In this document: piece after piece, positions 1 to 4,621 of the stretch
Layout of the letters: each line of letters begins with the position of its first letter
How positions within the stretch are numbered: the first letter of the stretch is position 1
Source: Verrucomicrobiota bacterium
GTDB lineage: Bacteria > Verrucomicrobiota > Verrucomicrobiia > Methylacidiphilales > Verrucolacustridaceae
DNA length: 7,155 nt
Reading direction: 5' to 3'
NCBI GenBank assembly: GCA_010025475.1
Contig: RGTE01000057.1
Coordinates: forward strand, 1 to 7,155
Program-made: the position numbers and the translations under genes
Notes under the pieces: model-generated
What the model saw: only the letters and a program-made list of their open reading frames with translations
Databases searched by the model: none
What the model was told of the DNA's origin: nothing

Positions 1-205
1 CGACCCCAGCCTTGCTCCACTTGGCGATCACCACCGGCGCCCCGGGAGTGGCCACGACCTCCGCCTCTAATCCCATCTCCCCAAACTTTTTTTCCAGCCA
101 GGAGGCACAGTCCCGCATCGACTGGTCCCTTGCCGGATCGGCCGAAACGGTCGGAAACCTAAGAAAATCGAAGTAATCGGAACGGTTTTTCTCGGAAACG
201 GACAT
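1..205 (-). CDS. M20-family metallopeptidase (dipeptidase-like), N-terminal fragment
   Basis: Only the first 68 codons are present; the gene leaves the window at position 1. The protein begins MSVSEKNRSDYFDFLRFPTV and continues with SADP, then an amphipathic stretch with CASWLEKKFGEMGLEAEVV and a PGAPVVIAKW strand. The pattern FLRFPTVSADP, then a helix with WL, then GLEAEVV and PVV.A.W is the typical opening of M20 dipeptidases of the CNDP/ArgE/DapE type, which are cytosolic di-zinc hydrolases of small peptides or acylated amino acids. The zinc ligands (HxD, D, E, H) lie beyond the edge and cannot be checked. The ATG at 205 was chosen because family similarity starts soon after it; I see no clear Shine-Dalgarno sequence upstream. 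The gene is divergent from the M29-type gene, with a 99-bp gap. Whether this is a dipeptidase, a carboxypeptidase or a deacylase cannot be told from this fragment. Confidence 0.8.
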   Translation of the reverse strand, partial: MSVSEKNRSDYFDFLRFPTVSADPARDQSMRDCASWLEKKFGEMGLEAEVVATPGAPVVIAKWSKAGV

Positions 206-269
206 CGAGGGATTCTGCCCGACCGACGCACCCCCATGCCAGCCCCGCGGAAACATCCTCAAGCGGGTA

Positions 270-318
270 TTTGCGGAAGGGCTGTTTTCGATTAGGATCC
301 GTGGATGCCTTCCGCAAA
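270..318. repeat. 11-bp perfect inverted repeat flanking the start codon of the M29-type gene
   Basis: The arm TTTGCGGAAGG at 270-280 is matched exactly by its complement CCTTCCGCAAA at 308-318. The arms are 27 nt apart, and the AGGAT and ATG lie between them. The right arm is codons 2-5 of the M29-type gene (Pro-Ser-Ala-Lys). It could be a two-site operator, or, if transcription starts upstream of 270, an mRNA hairpin that holds the start codon in its loop. I estimate about 0.1 such repeats expected by chance in a random 7-kb sequence at this spacing. Confidence 0.5.
271..298 (+). promoter_or_regulatory. Possible sigma70-like promoter of the M29-type gene
   Basis: TTGCGG (271-276) is followed, after a 16-nt spacer, by TAGGAT (293-298). 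A start 6-7 nt downstream of this -10 box would fall at about 305, on the A of the ATG, so the mRNA would be leaderless or almost so. The match is only moderate, and TAGGAT could instead act as a weak ribosome binding site (AGGA) about 7 nt before the ATG. The -35 box overlaps the left arm of the inverted repeat at 270-280. Confidence 0.3.
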
Positions 319-1462
319 ACTGGAGATACCCAAATCGTTCCCCCCGTTTGACTTAACCCGCCTTCTCCGCACGGTTTTTGAACCTCAAAAGGGGGAACGA
401 ACCTGCGTTCTCATCGACCTGGACGACCCCATGCAGGTGAAGGACCTGGCTTTCCTCAAAAACCCCGCCCTCTCCGTCCAAAAATACGCCCACGACATTT
501 TTTATCAGGGGCTGAATAACGGCACCGGCAATGAACTGGGTCTCACCGGCGGGGAATTGTACGCCTACAAGAAAACCGGAGGCAGTAACCTGGACATGGA
601 CGATCTGGTCGTGGACACCCAAGGCCGCCGCCTCTCCTTCGAGAAGGATATTTATCCGAAGTACGACATCATCCTGTGCATTTCCACCTACTCAGCTACC
701 GCACCCCTCACCGCTTCCGCCAAAAAACACGGCTTCCGCGGGGCCACCCTGCACGGCCTCAACGAGATCATCCTGAAAACCGGCCTTGCCGTGGACTACA
801 ACGCCGTCAGCCGTCAGGCGGAAAAGCTTCGACTCGGCCTCACCAAGTCAGACTGGGTGGAGATCGATTACGAGGTCGGCGGAAAATCCTGCACCCTTCA
901 CCTCGACCTTGGAAAACAGGAAGCCCAGAAATCGCACGGCCTCTGCCGTGGCAAGACCCCGGACGTGGCCAATCTTCCCGCCGGTGAGGTCTATTTCGTC
1001 CCCACCGGGGCCTCGGGTCAGATGCCGATGAAATTCGAGGACGGCACCCTGGCGATCCTCGATGTGAAGGACGGTCGCCAGGTCGGGGGAACCTTTCTTT
1101 CCGGCAACCGCCAGACCTTTGACCAACATCTCGCCAAATTAAAACGCGATCCGGTCACGGGGGAATTGGGCGAACTTGGTTTTGGAACCCAGCTTCTCCC
1201 CTTCAGCGGACGCGACATCCAGGACGAGAAAGTCCTCGGAACCATCCACGTGGCCACCGGTCGCTCCGACCACCTCGGCGGACACCTCACGCCCGATAAA
1301 TTCGCCGAAAGGATTAACGCCACCCACGACGACATCCTCTATGCCCCCCACAAGACCCCGGAGATCACCGTGAAACAGGTCCGGATGCACCGCGATGGCA
1401 AAGACACCGTGGTCATGGAAAACTACCGTCCTTCTGCCTACCTCGAACAGCTTCTCGCCTGA
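305..1462 (+). CDS. M29-type (aminopeptidase T/AmpS-like) metalloenzyme
   Basis: This 385-residue protein has no signal peptide or membrane segment and is probably cytosolic. Its C-terminal half carries the M29 landmarks in order: NLPAGEV (223-229, Glu228 as candidate metal ligand), GELGELGFG (286-294, Glu290), DEKVLGTIHVATG (307-319, His315) and HDD (341-343, fitting the family HxD ligand pair). M29 enzymes are dimeric two-metal aminopeptidases; the same fold also contains the iron dioxygenase NicX, so peptidase activity is not assured. Where M29 enzymes usually have a tyrosine seven residues after the conserved His, this protein has Asp322 in GRSDHLGGH. Its length suits the family. The ATG at 305 is preceded by AGGAT. 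The stop codon lies inside CTGA, where the methyltransferase gene begins, so the two are probably co-translated. Family fold: fairly sure. Substrate: unknown. Confidence 0.75.
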   Translation: MPSAKLEIPKSFPPFDLTRLLRTVFEPQKGERTCVLIDLDDPMQVKDLAFLKNPALSVQKYAHDIFYQGLNNGTGNELGLTGGELYAYKKTGGSNLDMDDLVVDTQGRRLSFEKDIYPKYDIILCISTYSATAPLTASAKKHGFRGATLHGLNEIILKTGLAVDYNAVSRQAEKLRLGLTKSDWVEIDYEVGGKSCTLHLDLGKQEAQKSHGLCRGKTPDVANLPAGEVYFVPTGASGQMPMKFEDGTLAILDVKDGRQVGGTFLSGNRQTFDQHLAKLKRDPVTGELGELGFGTQLLPFSGRDIQDEKVLGTIHVATGRSDHLGGHLTPDKFAERINATHDDILYAPHKTPEITVKQVRMHRDGKDTVVMENYRPSAYLEQLLA

Positions 1463-2217
1463 AATCCACTTACGAAACCTCCTCCGCGCTGGCGGAGTAT
1501 CTGGCCTTTCACTACCTCGAACCGGGAGTTCTTCTGCCCAAGGGGTACGCCCCGCCTTTCGGAATCAAAAACTTTCCCCAGACCTGTGCGGACCTGCTTC
1601 TGACCGAGGCCAGGCGGCGTCGACTCAAGCCTCGCAGGGCTTTGGACCTGGGATGCGCGGTGGGGCGATCCTCTTTTGGGCTTTCCAAAAACGTCCCTGA
1701 GGTAGTGGGTGTTGATTTTTCCAACACCTTTATCCGGGCAGCCCAAACCCTGGCCCAACAAGGATCGATTCGTTTCCCTATAAAACTGGAGGGAGCCTTG
1801 ACTCAAATCATCAAGGCTCTGGCACCCCAAAAGAAATGCCGATCAAGGGTCCGTTTTCGAACGGGTGATGCCTTGAAGTTGCCGGCCTTGGGAAAATTCG
1901 ACCTGGTTCTTGTGGCCAACCTGGTCGACCGGGTCAAAGACCCCGGCAGACTTCTGAAAAATATTTTACCTTCGCTGGTACGCCCCGGCGGCCTGCTGCT
2001 GCTCACTTCCCCCTACACCTGGACGGATCAGTTCACTCCCCGCCCGCGGTGGCTGAAAAATTCATTTCACTCCATTCAAAAACTGATGACCCCCAGTTTC
2101 CGCCTGATCCGCCGCCAAGACCTTCCTTTTCTCCTCCGCGAACACCGCCGCAAATTTCAACTTACCTTCGCCGATGCCACGCTCTGGCAGCGAAAATCCA
2201 CTTCCTCTTCCTCCTAA
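1459..2217 (+). CDS. Stand-alone OvoA C-terminal-type methyltransferase (putative mercaptohistidine N1-methyltransferase)
   Basis: This is a class I SAM-dependent methyltransferase of about 252 residues. It matches the C-terminal domain of the ovothiol synthase OvoA, which methylates the imidazole ring of 5-thiohistidine. Visible landmarks are YET..ALAEYLAFHY (5-19), the SAM motif I LDLGCAVGRSS (62-72), the acidic motif II GVDFS (Asp86), GDA (136-138), FDLVLVANL (147-155), RPGGLLLLTSPYTW (175-188), FTPR.RWL (192-199) and LREHRRKFQ (226-234) near the end. The OvoA sulfoxide-synthase domains are absent. No ATG, GTG or TTG occurs in frame before the TTG at 1642, which lies inside motif I and would delete the conserved N-terminus. 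The CTG at 1459, overlapping the upstream stop as CTGA, therefore fits best and implies translational coupling. Its third codon positions are visibly less G+C-rich than those of leuC. Family: confident. Substrate in vivo: inferred. Confidence 0.8.
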   Translation: MKSTYETSSALAEYLAFHYLEPGVLLPKGYAPPFGIKNFPQTCADLLLTEARRRRLKPRRALDLGCAVGRSSFGLSKNVPEVVGVDFSNTFIRAAQTLAQQGSIRFPIKLEGALTQIIKALAPQKKCRSRVRFRTGDALKLPALGKFDLVLVANLVDRVKDPGRLLKNILPSLVRPGGLLLLTSPYTWTDQFTPRPRWLKNSFHSIQKLMTPSFRLIRRQDLPFLLREHRRKFQLTFADATLWQRKSTSSSS

Positions 2218-2237
2218 TCTCACCACCTACTCCGTCT

Positions 2238-2266
2238 TTGCCTGTCGGACCTAAATCGTTTATTCT
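2238..2266 (+). promoter_or_regulatory. Possible sigma70-like promoter of leuCD
   Basis: TTGCCT (2238-2243), a 17-nt spacer and TATTCT (2261-2266) lie in the 57-nt gap between the methyltransferase and leuC. The predicted transcription start, about 2273, is only 0-2 nt before the leuC ATG at 2275. No Shine-Dalgarno sequence precedes that ATG, which suits a leaderless message. I see no leucine-codon leader peptide or T-box in the gap. Confidence 0.4.
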
Positions 2267-2274
2267 CAACCCTT

Positions 2275-3627
2275 ATGGGTAAAACGCTTTTCCAGAAAGT
2301 TTGGGATCGGCATGCCGTGGGCAAACTGCCCGACGGATCGACCCAGCTTTTCATCGGCACCCACCTGATCCATGAGGTCACCAGTCCCCAGGCCTTTGGA
2401 ATGCTGCGCGATCTCGGCCTCAAGGTGGCCTTTCCCCAGCGGACCTTTGCCACCGTCGACCACATCGTTCCGACCGACCAGCGCGTGGAGCCCTTCAAGG
2501 ACAGCTTGGCGGACGCCATGATCAAGGAACTCCGCAAGAACTGTACGGAATTTGGCGTGACCTTCTTCGACATCCCCTCCGGCAAACAAGGCATCGTTCA
2601 CATCGTCGGCCCCGAACAGGGCATCACCCAACCGGGAACCACCATCGCCTGCGGCGATTCCCACACTTCCACCCACGGGGCCTTCGGCGCGGTCGCCTTT
2701 GGCATCGGCACCAGCCAGGTCCGCGATGTCCTCGCCACCCAGACGATGGCCCTCTCCCCGCTTAAGGTCCGCAAGATCGAGGTCCGCGGAAAGCTCGGCC
2801 CCGGCGTCTACGCCAAGGACATCATTCTCCATGTCATTCGCACCTTGGGGGTGAATTCCATCGAGGAGAGGATGACCATCTGCAATATGTCGATCGAAGG
2901 CGGCGCCCGCGCCGGTTACGTCAATCCCGATGAAAAGACCTTCGCCTATCTGCGAGGTCGCCCTTACTGCCCCAAGGGCAAGGATTGGGATGCCGCGGTG
3001 ATCGAGTGGAAAAAGGTCGCCTCTGATCCGGACGCGAAGTACGACGATGTGAAGGTTTTCGATGCCTCGGAAATCCGGCCCACGGTCACCTGGGGCATTA
3101 ATCCCGGCCAGGCCATCTTCATTGATGAGGCCATCCCCGAACCGGAAAAACTGCCCGCAGCCGATCGTGCTTCCGCGAAGGAGGCTCTCGAACACATGAA
3201 ATTCAAGGCCGGCCAAAAGCTGGCCGGTCAACCCATCCAGGTCGCCTTCTTCGGCTCCTGTACCAACGCCCGGGTCTCCGACTTCGTCGAGGCCTCCAAA
3301 TTTCTCAAAGGGCGCAAGGTTGCCTCTGGAGTCCGGGCCATCGCCGTCCCCGGTTCCCAGGGTGTCACCAAGGTCTGCCAGGAAATGGGTATCGACAAAA
3401 TCTTCAAGGAGGCGGGTTTCGACTGGCGGGAAGCCGGTTGTTCCATGTGCCTCGGCATGAATCCCGACCAGCTGATCGGGGACGAGATCTGCGCCTCCTC
3501 TTCCAACCGCAATTTTAAGGGTCGCCAGGGTAGCCCGACCGGCCGAACCATCCTGATGAGTCCGGTGATGGTCGCCGCCGCCGCCGTGACTGGAAAAATC
3601 AGCGACGCCCGCCAAATTTTTGCCTGA
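2275..3627 (+). CDS. leuC: 3-isopropylmalate dehydratase large subunit, with an internal 17-residue gap
   Basis: LeuC with LeuD isomerises 2-isopropylmalate to 3-isopropylmalate in leucine biosynthesis, using a [4Fe-4S] cluster in the aconitase fold. The 450-residue protein has VDHIVPT (61-67), GDSHTSTHGAFGA (127-139), ICNMSIEGGARAG (202-214), GSCTN with Cys329, CSMCLGMN with Cys389 and Cys392, and SSSNRNFKGRQG (408-419). The three cluster cysteines and the active-site Asn204 and Glu208 are present. Family members have 465-475 residues. The shortfall sits at residues 194/195 (nt 2856/2857): KDIILHVIRTLGVN runs straight into SIEERMTICNM, omitting the usual GGxGYxxEFAG strand and following helix. 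This is an in-frame loss of about 51 nt next to the active site, so activity is doubtful if the sequence is right. leuD follows after 1 nt. Confidence 0.95.
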   Translation: MGKTLFQKVWDRHAVGKLPDGSTQLFIGTHLIHEVTSPQAFGMLRDLGLKVAFPQRTFATVDHIVPTDQRVEPFKDSLADAMIKELRKNCTEFGVTFFDIPSGKQGIVHIVGPEQGITQPGTTIACGDSHTSTHGAFGAVAFGIGTSQVRDVLATQTMALSPLKVRKIEVRGKLGPGVYAKDIILHVIRTLGVNSIEERMTICNMSIEGGARAGYVNPDEKTFAYLRGRPYCPKGKDWDAAVIEWKKVASDPDAKYDDVKVFDASEIRPTVTWGINPGQAIFIDEAIPEPEKLPAADRASAKEALEHMKFKAGQKLAGQPIQVAFFGSCTNARVSDFVEASKFLKGRKVASGVRAIAVPGSQGVTKVCQEMGIDKIFKEAGFDWREAGCSMCLGMNPDQLIGDEICASSSNRNFKGRQGSPTGRTILMSPVMVAAAAVTGKISDARQIFA

Positions 3628-3628
3628 A

Positions 3629-4234
3629 ATGTCCCTCGCACCGATCAAAAAGGTAACGGGTCGCGCCGTCCCCGTGGAGGGGGACGATATCGACACCGAC
3701 CGGATCATTCCCGCCCGCTATATGCGGTGCGTCACCTTTGACGGACTCGGCGAATACCTGTTCCGGGATGTCCGCTACACCCCGGAAGGAAAATCCAAGA
3801 ATCACCCGATCGACCAGTCCAAGCACAAGGGAGCGACCATCCTGGTGTCCGGCATGAATTTCGGGTGCGGGAGTTCCCGGGAGCACGCGCCCCAGGCGAT
3901 TGTCCGGGCCGGATTCAAAGCGGTGATCGCCGGCAACTTCGCGGAGATTTTTTTCGGAAACAGCACCACCCTCGGGCTTCCCTGTGTTTCCGCCAAGCAG
4001 GCCGACCTCCAGGCCCTCAGCAAGCTGGTCTCGGAAAAACCGGAAACAGAGGTGGAGATCGATCTCGAAAAACTCACCGTAAAGGCCGGTTCATTTTCCT
4101 TTCCTGTCACCATGAAACCGATCGCCCAACAGGGCCTGCTCTCCGGTCGCTACGATGCGATCGCCGACCTCTTGACCAATCTACCCAAGGTCAAGGAACT
4201 CGCCTCCAGGATTCCCGGCCCCACCACCCCCTAA
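3629..4234 (+). CDS. leuD: 3-isopropylmalate dehydratase small subunit
   Basis: LeuD is the swivelling small subunit that completes the isopropylmalate isomerase active site with LeuC. The protein has 201 residues, the normal length. It shows GRAVPVEGDDIDTDRIIPAR (11-30), FGCGSSREHAPQA (78-90), with the substrate-binding Ser-Ser-Arg loop, and NFAEIFFGNSTTLGLP (103-118). The C-terminal half (SFPVTM, then GLLSGRYDAIADLL) is also typical, and I see no internal gap. The ATG at 3629 was preferred because it lies 1 nt after the leuC stop codon (TGAaATG), giving termination-reinitiation coupling, and because family similarity begins there. A TTG at 3620 would add three residues with no family support. 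The stop codon is followed directly by an A-tract that belongs to the minus-strand terminator. LeuB and LeuA are not in the window. Confidence 0.96.
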   Translation: MSLAPIKKVTGRAVPVEGDDIDTDRIIPARYMRCVTFDGLGEYLFRDVRYTPEGKSKNHPIDQSKHKGATILVSGMNFGCGSSREHAPQAIVRAGFKAVIAGNFAEIFFGNSTTLGLPCVSAKQADLQALSKLVSEKPETEVEIDLEKLTVKAGSFSFPVTMKPIAQQGLLSGRYDAIADLLTNLPKVKELASRIPGPTTP

Positions 4235-4256
4235 AAAAACACGCCCCACCCGGGCG
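4233..4256 (-). terminator. Intrinsic terminator for the minus-strand mcsA-like/pheT transcript
   Basis: Read on the minus strand, CGCCC and GGGCG (4242-4256) form a 5-bp all-GC stem with a 5-nt loop, followed by TG and then seven T (complement of 4233-4239). It lies about 180 nt beyond the last pheT-frame stop at 4439 and overlaps the leuD stop codon. On the plus strand the hairpin is not followed by a T-run, so leuCD have no obvious terminator here. The rest of the gap (4257-4438) holds a 5-bp hairpin at 4278-4291 and a TATAAT on the minus strand (4370-4375) without a -35 box; I see no gene in it. Confidence 0.6.
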
Positions 4257-4438
4257 CTAGGAAAATTTCTTTCGACCCTGGAATCCTCCAGAACTTGAGG
4301 CTCCCGCTTCCGCGTCTGCCTTCCAATCAAGGCATGACATGTTCGGATTAAGGTTGGGCCTCGTATTTGATTATATCGGACGAAAGAAATTGATCCGTCA
4401 CACGCGCCGGGCAGGGCGTGAAGCCGAACCAACTTGGT

Positions 4439-4621
4439 TCAAAGAACTCCCCGGAGCTTGGCTTGGCACCGGGTGGAGAGCGACTCGAGAATCTTCTTCT
4501 CCCAACCGCTCACCATTTCTTCCGTCAACGTAAGCGTGGCGGAACGGAATTTCAAGCGGCAACCCAAAGAAATTGAGCCTTTGGGAACTTTGGTTCCCGA
4601 GGGATCCCGGAACCGGTCAAA
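4439..4621 (-). pseudogene. pheT: Out-of-frame C-terminal remainder of pheT (FDX-ACB domain)
   Basis: In a frame different from the main pheT reading frame, 60 codons encode FDRFRDPSGTKVP, then GSISLGCRLKFRSATLTLTEE and an end at LRGVL followed by TGA. This matches the second half of the FDX-ACB domain, the ferredoxin-fold anticodon-binding module that ends every bacterial PheT (family pattern LFD.yrg..vp.g.kSla..l.f....rTLt.ee). Main-frame pheT supplies the first half (FPGVERDLALVLPETVPYAEV) and then runs into foreign-frame residues. The two halves meet at 4621-4624, where about 16-17 family residues (L.....G......V.L) are missing. The geometry fits a deletion of 3n+1 nt, about 49. The segment has no start of its own. 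Confidence 0.8.

Noticed and set aside
848..1390. Minus-strand and alternate-frame open frames across the M29 gene, and similar ones across leuC and pheT
   Set aside because: These are shadows expected in G+C-rich coding sequence; the plus-strand M29 and leuC frames and the minus-strand pheT frame carry the family motifs.
1438..1475. Programmed -1 frameshift fusing the M29-type protein to the methyltransferase
   Set aside because: There is no slippery heptamer before the TGA and no downstream stem-loop that I can see. A CTGA re-initiation overlap is simpler.
4370..4375. Perfect TATAAT on the minus strand in the leuD-pheT gap
   Set aside because: No -35 element is found at a 16-18 nt spacing, and no gene lies downstream on that strand before antisense leuD.
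4426..4440. 6-bp hairpin with a 3-nt loop at the pheT-frame stop codon, considered as a terminator
   Set aside because: It has no T-run after it on either strand; the hairpin with T-tract at 4233-4256 is a much better terminator.
4339..4533. Small plus-strand frame starting MFGLRLGLVFDYIGRKK, with AAGG 7 nt upstream
   Set aside because: Its second half is antisense to the pheT C-terminal remainder, it becomes low-complexity and Arg/Ser-rich there, and it resembles no family.
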